Positions 23,058 to 33,174 of a stretch of DNA of 64,000 nucleotides are shown here, piece after piece. The notes below the pieces were generated by a model that saw only the letters and a program-made list of their open reading frames with translations, did not search any database and had not been told where the DNA came from. This DNA is from Galdieria sulphuraria (lineage: Eukaryota; Rhodophyta; Bangiophyceae; Galdieriales; Galdieriaceae), in assembly GCF_000341285.1 (NCBI RefSeq), contig NW_005178455.1, forward strand, positions 136,492 to 200,491, given 5' to 3'. Positions within the stretch are counted from its first letter, which is position 1. Each line of letters starts with the position of its first letter. Made by a program: the position numbers and the translations under genes.

Positions 23058-23967
23058 ATGGCATGGTGGTCACAGTTGTTCATCGCTTGTCGTGGTTTGC
23101 CAAAAAGACAAGTAACCAACTCAGTTTTTGAGAAAACATTCAAGTTATCTTTTTGTTCTTCCACTGGTATAGGAAAGACTAATGTGAATAGCACACCAAA
23201 CGAAACTTTCAAGGGCAGACAAAACTTGATTTCAGACATAACTACCGGTGGTGATAGCTATGCAGAAAAAAGAGCTGAAACAACTATGCAGTATGTGAAG
23301 ACTCCTGATCCTGGCAATCCATGGGAACATCCTTTTCAAGCGGTAGAAAAGGAAAATTCTTCTTCCCTTGTCTTGAAGCAAGTGGAGAAAGAGCCCTTGA
23401 GTGAGGAACCTTTAGAAGGGAAGGATGAGATTTCCTTGGAGGATGTTGATTTACCAAAGGTGGGTTTTTAGTTTCTTCTCGCAAAGGTTGAATGAGACCT
23501 ATGGAGTGCTGTATAGATTGTAGATGAGGAAGGTCGTAGTTATGGGATAGGCGCGCGAAAGACTTCTACTTGTGAAGTTTGGTTGAAAGCAGGCTCTGGA
23601 AACTATTTAGTTAACGGGAAGCCAATGGTGAGACACTTTCGAGAAACAAGACTCATAGAAGAGGCACTAGAACCGCTGCTGCACTTTAATGTGGCTGATC
23701 AATTCGACGCGGATTGTTATGTTGTCGGAGGAGGTCAATCAGGTATGTAAGTATCTCGAAATTCGCTTAAAGGTTAAGAGAATCATAATGACAGGACAAG
23801 CTGGTGCTCTGAAACATGGCATTGCACACGCCTTGAAACTATTTGACCCCGCTTACTATCCAGAACTGTATAAACTTGGTTACTTGCTACGTGACTCTAG
23901 AATGGTGGAACCTAAAAAGATAGGAAGAAAGAAAGCAAGAAAACAAAAGCAATGGTCAAAACGATAA
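23058..23967 (+). CDS. Ribosomal protein uS9, mitochondrial-type
   Basis: Three exons (23058-23459, 23517-23742, 23795-23967) give 266 aa; introns are 57 and 52 nt. The C-terminal about 130 residues are a complete bacterial-type S9: GIGARKTSTCEVWLKAG, YLVNGKPM, VVGGGQSGQAGALKHGIAHA, and the RNA-binding tail RKKARKQKQWSKR. The N-terminal about 135 residues begin with a basic, Arg/Ser-containing stretch and then an acidic linker, as in mitochondrial uS9. It lies directly upstream of the UQCC5-like gene. Confidence 0.93.
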
Positions 23968-24009
23968 TAAAAAGTTGAGTTTTCAAAGGAGCAGTTGGAT
24001 ATCGTCAAG

Positions 24010-24385
24010 ATGTTTATTTCTTTTGGAATTTTTCAATTGATGAGCTCGTTTTGGCCCATTTTCCGTGTAGCAGTGCCTTTGGTATGTTGACTCAGATAAT
24101 AAGAAGCAGAATCTTGACATTTTTCACAGGGTTTCCTGGGAGGCTGCTGTATTGAATTATTTATGTTACATGTAAGAATAGGCTCGGAGACTTTTTGTAT
24201 GTCAATCGTAAAGTCGCCGTCTTGTGTGACTGAAACTTTGTCTCGTAGATGACACCGCTAAACGAAAAGAAATAGAGAGACGAATGGAAAGACTGCGAAT
24301 GGAAGAAGACAACTCGGAAGCTTTATCTAACATAAGTGCAAACTCCCCGTTTCGGAGTGTGAACGAATCTACTGAAAGTGCCTAA
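24010..24385 (+). CDS. SMIM4/UQCC5-like mitochondrial complex III assembly protein
   Basis: A three-exon mini-gene (24010-24081, 24130-24196, 24249-24385; introns 48 and 52 nt) encoding 91 aa. One membrane span (FRVAVPLGFLGGCCIELFML) is followed by HVRIGSETFYD and a charged helix KRKEIERRMERLRMEE. Human SMIM4/UQCC5, as I recall it, has the same order: a hydrophobic span ending in GGTMEW, then KVRVGQETFYD and a charged helix. The GSETFYD match crosses the second splice junction, which supports both the intron and the identity. The role known for the family is assembly of cytochrome b into complex III in the inner membrane. Confidence 0.75.
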
Positions 24386-24419
24386 CCTTTTTCTCGGTTC
24401 AAAAGTGTCACAAGTGATA

Positions 24420-27400
24420 TCATTTTCGAAGTTTCCTATAGATACAGTACCAGGTTGTTGATGGATCGGTCACTGCCAGATTTTTCAATATTTGCGTGGA
24501 TAACTTATAAAGGACATTTAACTTCTCCTCATAGCGCTGTTCCAATTTGCTTCCTTGGAGGAGGTTTTGCCGCGTTTTGCAAGTATACAGAGAAATTATA
24601 GGTACCAGTACTTCCACAAGGTCTTCAATAAACCCACCAACCAGAGTTACTTCCAGTGCCGTAATTAGCTCAAAACATCGAAAGCTGGACAAAGCATAAC
24701 CACTGTAAAGAGTCGATTCCCAAAACTTGAATGAATCTTGTGCAACCAAAGACTTGAGAATATGAACCAACTTGGGCAAGGCGACCCTGGAAATAGTTGT
24801 TTTCGCAAAGTCGCCCGTATAACGAATAATTTGAACAATAACCTCACATAAGCTATCTAATAACGAGATATTTGGTATCTGCTTGTTATTCTGTTGCTCG
24901 AGAGATAGAGAATCTTCTGACTTTAAAAGCACATAGACAAACGAGTCTCCTTGTCCATTATCGAAAGATCTTCTTGCATTTGCAGAACCGACGGTAACGT
25001 TCCAAGAAGCCAATTCGTTATTTACAGCATTTAAAACTGGTGATATTATCGGTAACAACCTCTTAGAACTCATCGCCAAAACATCCAGCGAGCTCGCAAT
25101 GGTTTTCAAATATAAAATCTTCTCGGGAATCTCATTTGAGGGTAAGAGTTCGATACAACATCGGATTGTTTTTTCCGCCAAGTCTGAAACAATGGAGTCC
25201 TCAATCGACATTTCGCTTTCCGTTGTTTCATTTTTGCCCAATGTTTCTGATGCCAACAAAGGACTCTCAAAATACTGTTTCTCCTCATCCAACGAATCAG
25301 GACCATAGTCATCATTGTTCATTTCTGTTTCTCTGGTCATCGAAAGTCGTAGAGACTCCAGTTTTTCACGCAGTAGAAACGGGTCAGAATATAAACCCGG
25401 TTCCCGAGTTGGGCGTCTATAAGGAAAACTTTTTGATATGGGCACGTGTTCTGCAGGTGCGCATCTCTTCATCGTGCAGTCTACCAGCTTCATGAAACGA
25501 GTTGTTTCAAAACTGTCAAAATAAGGAATGGTTTCTAAGAGCATAATCAATTCTTTGGCAGCAAGTATAACGCAGTCTTTTGTCAATTTCTCATCCGTAT
25601 TCAGCAAGACATGCAGTGCTGGATAAAACTCGCCATCACGTATAAATTTATCGCAAATAATATCGACCAAATAGTTTAGATATTTTCGAAGAACAGACAC
25701 AACGTCATCGTAACCAAAATCAGAAACAATTCTACTCAGAATTCGCCTAGCCTACAACACTATTAACTGTGTTCTTCCGAACAAAACTTACTTACCTCGC
25801 CCGCAATGTTCGCGTTTCGATGACCCATCAGACTTACAAAGCTTATTAAAGACTTCAATAAATAATCACGAAATAAAGCTACATTGGGTTCAATAACTCT
25901 TTCTGTAAAAAATAACAGTAATAAAACGAGGTTTTCAGAAATCACGGACTTGGAAAAAACGACATCAGAACACTCAGCATCTTGCAACGCTGAAGGTCTC
26001 CGCATTAAGCCATTCAAAAAGTGTATCATTTCAGGGAAAAAGTATCTCCAACAAGATTCTTCCAGGATATTGCTCTTCATAGCACCTAAGAACATCTGAC
26101 AGCAAATGACCGCAGAAACAATCTTTACTTTGTCATCCTCTGGAGTCCTTTAGTAAACTCACATGAAAACGAATTGAAACTCCTTACCTTCAGTTTCCGA
26201 GTTTCTAAGCACTAATGGAAAGAACCAATCCAAAGCACCCTTTTCACCCATGCTATATATGCATGCGAAATATCGTCGCAAAATAAAATTATCTGCCTCA
26301 AAAGGATGGTCCGTTATATTTTTGAAAGCTGTGAAGATACGGATGGATTCATCAGAAGAAATACGATTCAATAAATCTCTGATGAACCTTTCTCCACTTC
26401 GAATGAAGAAACTGACCAAGTCTTCAGTTTTTCTCAAACAAGTCGGTGTAATCCATGAGTCAATGAGGAATTCCGCGACATTGAAGAATGTAATAAAATC
26501 GTCATCTTCAACGTCATCGAAGCTCTTGGACGAGATCGCACGTTCAACGACGCTCGAAATTTCCTCTTCCTTGTAGCGATTTAGATCTACCTCCAGGTCA
26601 TTTCAGAACGTTATGAAACATCTAGGCACTCACTATAATTTGAAACACTCTCTTGAAACACCTTGAGTGTTTCAAGTGACAAAACCCTCGTTTCTGTGTC
26701 AAAATCACAGCAAAGGTAACACAGACTATGCATGAATATCCTAAGATTCTTGGCGGTACCTATTTGGGAATGTAGAAGAATGTCCAGGAGGAACTGCACC
26801 GTTCTCCTACGAACTTCCAGATGAGGATGGAAAACTGGACCGCTCTTATGACAGAGCATAAAATGCAAGCAAGAAATTGTTTTTTCTAATTGTAAAGAAT
26901 TCTCATTAGTGCACGCACCTCTCGAGGGCTGTTTTAAAGTATTATCAGACACGATTTCCTTCTGTCTCTTAAAAACGGAAAGAAATGTACAACTTGCACT
27001 GCTTTTATCGCTCAGTTTTGACTCAGAATGCGCATATCTATCCTCAGAACTTACAGGAAAACATTTCGCAACAAAGATTCTTAGAACGTCTAATACATGC
27101 GTAACGATAAGATGATGCTCGTAAAAGCTTTCTGAAGCTAGTTTGCTTAGCTTTGATACAAGACCAGGAAGTACACAAGTTGCCACGGAAACTGAAAAAT
27201 ACGGACAAAAGGACCAACCCAAACAGGAGCACGCAGAAACTCGAAGCGAATATTCTAGTTTGCTTGTTGTAATTAGATTCAAAAGCAACAAAACAAGGTG
27301 TGCTAGGACTGGAAAATTCTCATGAGAACTTTCTAGATTTTGCAGATACTCTTGACAGCTTCGCTCTTTCATAAAAGCAACTAATAGCTTTACATTTTCT

Positions 27401-27678
27401 AACAGGAGTTCTTCCTTTGAATCAAAGGACTGTACATTTCCTCCGTTGACGCCATTCGACAGAAACTCGTTTCGGCTGAGACAGTCAGGCAGCGAGTCCT
27501 GAAATACCTGCGACAAAAGCCTCAAACAAAGAGAAAATTCGTCAGACTTCAAGTCTTCAATTTCATCTTCGAGACTTTGAATATGAAACTGAAGAAGCTT
27601 CTGCTTTTCAGTGGTATCACAAGCATCCCAACGAGTAGCTGTTGCAATAAGCGCCAAAACAAAACGTGCCGCTTTCAT
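24420..27678 (-). CDS. TTI1-like HEAT-repeat protein
   Basis: Four exons (27678-26634, 26586-26188, 26139-25796, 25751-24420; introns 47, 48 and 44 nt) encode 1039 aa. The protein is almost entirely helical. C-terminal features recall TTI1 of the TELO2-TTI1-TTI2 cochaperone for PIK-related kinases: LNYLVDIICDKF, a LLPIISPVLNAV repeat, and RYTGDFAKTTISRVALPKL. An acidic insertion, rich in Asp and Glu, lies in exon 4. Junction phases are consistent throughout. In intron 2 a nearer AG is skipped to keep frame. The assignment rests on remembered family pattern and could be another HEAT protein. The start is 26 bp from the divergent PPIL2-like start. Confidence 0.6.
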
Positions 27679-27704
27679 TCAAAAAACAAAGAATTGCTAA
27701 ACGA

Positions 27705-28900
27705 ATGGGAAAACATAAGACTAAGGATCGTCTGTTCGTGACACGAACTGAACACGAGTTCCACTTTGGTGGAAAGAGACAGTTTGACAGTGAATATACG
27801 CCCACAGCGAAACTTCCTTTGTTACATTGCGCGCTTACTTTCCAACCATGCGAAAACCCCGTTTGTGCCCCTGACGGCACTGTTTTTGAGGTTCTACATA
27901 TACTTCCTTACCTAAAGAAGTATGGAAAGCACCCCGTCACAGGAGAATCGTTGAGCTCAAGTCAACTGATAAGTTTGAAGCTTCATAAAAATGAAAAGGG
28001 TCAATACTATTGTCCTATTTTGTATAAACCTTTTACTGATAATACCGAAATAGCTTGCATTAGAACAACAGGGAACGTTTATTCACTGGAAGCTGTTAAG
28101 GAATTGAACTTAAACCAGAAGTATCTCAAGGACCTGCTTACTGGAGAGCCCTTTAAAAAGGAAGATGTTATTGTTCTGCAGTCACGCAAGAGCTACGCTC
28201 AAAGTGTTGTGAAGAAGCGGAAAGAAAATATAGAAAGGCCCTCGAGTGTCAGCAACCCTAACAGTAGACAAAACATTGTGTTGGATACGCGTAGCCTTAC
28301 TTGTACCACTTGGTGTCCTGATGGTGGCAACAAGGCGGACAGTGCCAGTGAAGGCCCACCTATTCCCAAAGGATACTGTACACTATTGACGAATAATGGA
28401 AATTTAAACTTTGAACTGGATTCTTATCAAGCCCCAAAGGCAACGAGGTTTTTTCTGTTGTCTTTGCATAGAGGTTGTTTGAATGGTATTCGTCTTTTCT
28501 ATGAAGCAAGCGCCGACTACATCCGAACGGTCGAATTGCAAGGTTTGCCAGGTGGTGAAGATGAAATAACAGAGAGCAAGTTAAAAGGAAAAATAGACCC
28601 TTACGTTGAAGAAAGTTTGCCAGCATACAAGCTGCTAGTTTCGTCCAAATATCGTTTGAAGAAGACTTGTCATTTTGCAATATCATGTGAAGAAAGTAAG
28701 GGACTTCAGGGGAATTACGTTGTTTTTGGGTCACTAGTTGGCAGAAGAGAGACAGCTCAAGCTTTAGTTCAGGTACCAAGTTTCTTCTACTTAGCGTACA
28801 ACCTGAATTTGATTGCATTATGTAGGGATTGGTAGATGAACTTGTTATAGAAGGAGTGAATATCTATGTGGATCCTTGGGAAAAGGAAGCGAAGCAGTAA
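27705..28900 (+). CDS. PPIL2/CYC4-type U-box cyclophilin with degenerate isomerase domain
   Basis: Two exons (27705-28772, 28826-28900) give 380 aa; human PPIL2 is about 520. The start MGKHKTKDRLFVTRTEHEF and the following U-box region (FQPCENPVCAPDGTVFEVLH, then YYCPILYKPF) are diagnostic of the PPIL2 family, spliceosome-associated E3 ligases. The C-terminal cyclophilin fold begins KGYCTLLTNNGNLNFELDSY and ends in NIYVDPWEKEA. The catalytic core is not conserved: the FHR-x-x-x-x-FxxQGG block is replaced by LFYEASADYIRTVELQG and no SQFFI block is visible. Folding may be kept, but isomerase activity is unlikely. The start is placed at the family Met, not at an upstream GTG. Confidence 0.9.
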
Positions 28901-28933
28901 CAAAAAATTTCGGATCGAAATCGACTCCATTTT

Positions 28934-29235
28934 CTACTTGTAGACTTTATCGTATTTAAACACAGAAGAATTCTCATGCAAGTTCTGGAATACTCTTCGC
29001 AGATCTTCGATCAACAGCTCATGTTTGATCCATTCCAGTTTCTCGGAGCTTTTTGATTCAGTCGAATTTAAATTATAGGTTTGTTTTAGGAAGAAAGTAT
29101 ATATTTATTCGAAAATGGAAGTTGTGTTTCAAGTCCTATATTTTGAAGTGCGTATCACGTAACTCCGTTCCTGAACCCAATTGTTTCTCGGTTTCAACTT
29201 TTGATGCACATTTCACAATTGCCTCAGTACGTTAA
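28934..29235 (-). other. Possible small minus-strand gene, unresolved
   Basis: A minus-strand frame ending in a stop at 28934-28936 reads EKLEWIKHELLIEDLRRVFQ and continues to KYDKVYK. It looks like a helical protein C-terminus rather than a random shadow. A second stretch further upstream (bases 29145-29235) reads ASKVETEKQLGSGTELRDT. I could not find a phase-matched intron joining them or a convincing start codon, so this stays a candidate. The rest of 28901-29419 shows nothing. Confidence 0.25.
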
Positions 29236-29419
29236 AAGAATAACAATGAGAGAATAAAATTATGTGGGACAGATTTGGCAACTCTTTTTTAACGAATAAA
29301 ACTCATTCAAACAAATTCAGTGCAGTGTCAGTGTCTTAATGTACAGATTGAAACGCATCCCTATGAACAACAGTTTGTGGCGATCTACTGCAAATTAGGA
29401 GTTGGGATAGAAGCTCTCT

Positions 29420-30620
29420 ATGAACGGCGCAACAGCTGGTAGTAATACCTCCCCGCATTCACTATCAGACAGCACGGAAAGCAATAAACAGTCAAAGGAA
29501 AAGACTTCTATTGAGAGCAATGCCGTAAGGGCAGAGCATAGTGACCCAGGCAACCAGAATAACAACTCGAAAATATTTGTCGGTGGTCTTTCTTGGGAAA
29601 CGACAGAAGAGACTCTACAAAAGTATTTTGAATCATACGGTAGAGTGCTCGACTGTGTTATTATGAGAGACAAGCATACAGGTCATCCTCGCGGTTTCGG
29701 CTTTGTCACATTTGAGAAGGAAGAAAGTGCTGATCGAGCGGCAACGAAGCGTCACGAACTTGACGGTCGACAGGTGAGTATTTGCTACTCGCTAGACTCG
29801 TAGTACCAAAGAATGCTAGGTGGAAGCCAAAAAGGCTGTGCCAAAGGCAGAGTATATCACAAGAAGTCAAGTAACAAAGCCGACCCGAAAAATATTTGTA
29901 GGAGGTTTGCCTCTTTCGTGTACAGAAGAAGATTTTATGGAGTACTTTGAAAGGCTTGGACATGTTGTAGAAGCACATATTATGTACGACCACCAGACAG
30001 GAATTTCTCGAGGTTTTGGTTTTGTAACTTTTTCCAGTGAAGACATGGTAGAAAAGGTCTTTGAACAGAGTCAACACGAAATTAAAGGCAAAATTGTTGA
30101 GGTTAAAAAAGCAGAACCTAAGCATTTTTCAGAGGGTAGGAGAATGAAGGATTTAGGTGGAAATTCATACGAAAGGTATCCTGAAAAGTTTCCCTATTTC
30201 TCCAGTGAAGCTGGAGTAAAAGGACCTATGATGTATCCTCCTATGGAGGGAGCAGCCTTTGCTCCTTTTGCTCCTTTTGCATTTACTCCAGCAATGGCTG
30301 CACAGTACGCGCAATACTACGGAGGAACTGTGGCTAGTTGGCAACAATATGCAGCAGCAGCTGCTGCTGCCGCTGCAACTGCTGGAATGGGTTATTATAA
30401 TGCTGGATATCCTGCGGCAGGGGAGATGCCGGCATATGCCTATCCTTCATCAGCTTATAGTAATGATTCAGTTTCTCAACAAGACAGTGACTCGAGGAAA
30501 AGTGGTATGTCGAATTTTTAGGTTGATATCGGATTATTTATATAAGTGAAAGGCCGAAGCAGTGGGACAAGTCGTAGAAATCTTGGAAAGAACGAGCGGT
30601 ATCATCCATATGAGCGCTAA
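29420..30620 (+). CDS. Two-RRM RNA-binding protein, Musashi/hnRNP A-B type
   Basis: Three exons (29420-29773, 29820-30504, 30547-30620) encode 370 aa. RRM1 has RNP2 KIFVGGLSW and RNP1 RGFGFVTF; RRM2 has KIFVGGLPL and RGFGFVTF. The C-terminal region is rich in Ala, Tyr, Pro and Met, with a run of nine alanines and QYYGG repeats. It is low-complexity as in hnRNPs. Intron 1 (46 nt) lies between the RRMs. I propose a final 42-nt intron (30505-30546) that replaces a stop-containing read-through (GMSNF) with a basic tail ending NERYHPYER, a type of ending seen in this family. Such proteins bind mRNA and control splicing, stability or translation. Confidence 0.9.
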
Positions 30621-30966
30621 ATGAATGTGAATGTCGAAGTTTTACGTTGTAACTGTTCAAACAGAACGAATTATGAAGGTCCACATTTTCTGCCGTACAT
30701 TTTCTGTCGATAGCGAATCACTTAAAGAACAGAAACCGTTTTTTGGACGAAAATACCAAGTTTATAGTGAATGGTATGTAACTTATCTTCATGTTGTTGG
30801 CTTTTCTAACTACGTGTTTGCAGACTTTGGCATGTCTGATTGCTAACACAATGTTTTAAATAAAGGAGGCGACATTGAACTATTTGTATACTTGACTAAT
30901 CTGATATAGCGACATTGGTATTCTATACGAGCATCAAATTCTTACGCTTGGTATTTCATATCATTG
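30621..30966. other. Convergent spacer with one weak reading frame
   Basis: A 346-bp stretch between the RRM gene and a minus-strand gene. A plus-strand frame starting at 30631 contains a GTATGT...TTTGCAG intron-like segment (30774-30830), but splicing in that frame gives an immediate stop. It may be 3' UTR of the RRM gene or a small gene I cannot resolve. Confidence 0.3.
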
Positions 30967-32007
30967 TTAAGAAGATTCAGACAAAATAGACTCTGTCTTT
31001 CGTATAAAATTATAAATTGCACTCTCTATAGCACTTGCTTCTTGATCCCTTGGAGAGATCGACGCACTTTCCGAGAACGTGTCTTGGGCAATCTCCTCTC
31101 CACATGATATCAAACGAAAAACGTTCCTATCAACCCATGTCTGATAACGCTTGAGGTTTGCAGATTTCAATGGCAAGGGCGAGTCAAGAAATGTGCAATG
31201 GGATGTCGAGACATTAGAAAGTGTCTCTGTAAGCTTCGCGATCCAGGTCAACATAAGATGCACTACTTGTTCATTCTCTCTTACAAAAAATTCCAGTTCA
31301 GAACACATTCCATCACTAGCCTTCATGTTATCATACTGAACAATTATGGATTCAAGATATTCGCGGATATTCCGCATTAACTTTAAAAGTTGTTTTCTTC
31401 TTTGCTGGGAAGCCGTTTTCAACAACTGATGTTTTCTCACTTCATTGGCAATGAGAAGCTTCAATGATCGTAAGCGAATTTCTTCGTTGTATTTGCTACC
31501 AGCATGTTCAAAACATACATCTCGCTGTTTGCAAAGATTGGCTAGTGTCCTAATGGAAATGACTCGAAGAGTTTCTAAAAATTTATTTCCAGTAAAGCTG
31601 GACTTTGAAAGATGCAACTCTGGAAATGTCGTCGAAAAAAATTCAAGAGTATTTTGAATGAATTCTCTGAGAACGGAATCAGCAATCTTTAATACTCAGC
31701 CAGTCAAGCTTACCTGTGCTCTATTGGCGAACAAGGAAGTCTAGTTAGCCCTTTGGATCTCAACTCCTTCGAATTCGCATTTAATCGTATAAGAAACTGT
31801 AATATTTCTAAAAAGAGAGCACTCTTATCTTTTCTCACTTCTCTCCTACACTAAAAAATCTTGTCATCATGCGTTGTTGGAAAATATTATCCTACTTACG
31901 CAGTCAACATATTCTATCAAAGAAGTCTGAGGCTTATCCTTCCAAAACTGCAGTATGATTAAGTTGCTATAGAGCTCTTCCACTGCTTTCATTGAAAGCT
32001 GCGCCAT
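30967..32007 (-). CDS. Helical protein of unknown function
   Basis: Three exons (32007-31900, 31850-31714, 31666-30967; introns 49 and 47 nt) give 314 aa. Both introns have good GTAAGT/GTAAGC donors and splice in phase. It starts MAQLSMKAVEELYSNLI. It is Leu/Glu/Lys-rich and helical throughout, with likely coiled coil around LKLLIANEVRKHQLLKTASQ (roughly residues 145-200), and has no membrane span. I recognise no family. It lies convergent with the RRM gene and downstream of TsaE on the same strand. Confidence 0.75.
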
Positions 32008-32168
32008 TTCAAAAATTCAAAAAATTGGCCAGCCTTAATTTCCATCCAACGAGCAGCAACAAAATGTGACTTAACTATTGATGCCCACAAATATTCAACT
32101 TCAGTTACATGAGAGAATGTGCAAACTTCTTATTTTTCAGACAAATTCTTTGTAAAAAAGAAAAATAT

Positions 32169-32747
32169 TCAAAAACTGCTAATATCATCTTGAAGATGTC
32201 GCCACTTCGAGCCAAACATCGAAAGCTTCACTTTTCTTTTTTCATCAAAAAAAGAAAAGCATAGCACTAACTTCTCATAGGGTAACAACTTTTCAATGGC
32301 AGATGGCCATTCTATCAAGCAAACACCTCTTTGTAAAATAGTCTGGAGATCAAGTGGCGGTAGGCTTTCACAGCTTTCTATTCTCCATAGATCAAAATGA
32401 TATACACGGAACTTCTCAACTTCACCCTGTACTTCTCGGATAATTTGATATTCATTCATCAGCAAGTAAGAAGGAGATGGAACAATCAAGGAGGGGTCAC
32501 CAAGAATCTTTCGAATAAAAGCTCTAGCAAAGGTTGTCTTACCAGAGCCAAAATCTCCATACAATAAAATAATATCACCGAAACTACGAATCTTAGATAT
32601 CACAGGACTTTAAGTTGACACTTACGTAACGCTGGCGGATATAAGGCTGGCAAGTCGCTCTGTTTCTTGTTCAGCTCTTAATACAATTTCCTTGGAAACG
32701 ACATTATTTGAGAACGAGCTGTGGCATGTCATCTTTTTAACAGCCAT
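32169..32747 (-). CDS. TsaE, tRNA threonylcarbamoyladenosine biosynthesis ATPase
   Basis: Two exons (32747-32626, 32583-32169; 42-nt intron) encode 178 aa. The Walker A loop is LYGDFGSGKTTFARAFI, immediately after the junction. Conserved TsaE blocks follow: VPSPSYLLMNEYQ, YHFDLWRIES and VCLIEWPSAIEKLLP. Bacterial TsaE drives the t6A37 cycle with TsaB and TsaD; in algae the enzyme is expected to serve organelle tRNAs. The N-terminus lacks a clear transit peptide, so the compartment is open. The intron interrupts the region just before Walker A. Reading through instead would start at an internal Met and lose the N-terminal helix. Confidence 0.92.
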
Positions 32748-33174
32748 GTTTATAGATCTTCTGAGACTGGTTCGAAATACAGCAACACGACACTGACACT
32801 GCTTGTGAAAGAACAGCGAACTAACGTACGCTGCAATGATTTGAGTGAACAGATGACTAACTTTCCTGCAAGATCCTTCACTCCAAAAAGCACGAACAAA
32901 GACTAATAGTTTCCTGGCATTTTAGGGCTTACCAAACGATAATAGTTTTGGAGTATACAGAATACGGAGAGTCTTAATTTGAAAATTTTACAAATTTAGA
33001 ACAAAGATACTAAGAGAAGCGACACTACAATATTATATTGGGAAAGTTAAGATAACTCAATATTCGTATGCAATGAAAAACATTGCGCAAAGTATTTCAA
33101 CAAAAGACTCTCCCTTTCACTTGGACAAAGTCAAACATAGATATAACGAACACAAACAAATATATCGAACTTCT
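32748..33174. other. Intergenic spacer
   Basis: AT-rich 427 bp between the TsaE 5' end and the stop of the first beta-galactosidase. I see no supported gene. Confidence 0.6.

Noticed and set aside
22658-23239. 193-codon minus-strand frame under eIF3l and uS9m
   Set aside because: Covers the 3' end of eIF3l and the start of uS9m, both well supported on plus; no family signal.
28360-28818. 152-codon minus-strand frame opposite the PPIL2-like gene
   Set aside because: It is the antisense of a clearly conserved coding region and resembles nothing.
30631-30846. 71-codon frame after the RRM gene
   Set aside because: Contains an intron-like segment whose removal produces an immediate stop; more likely UTR.
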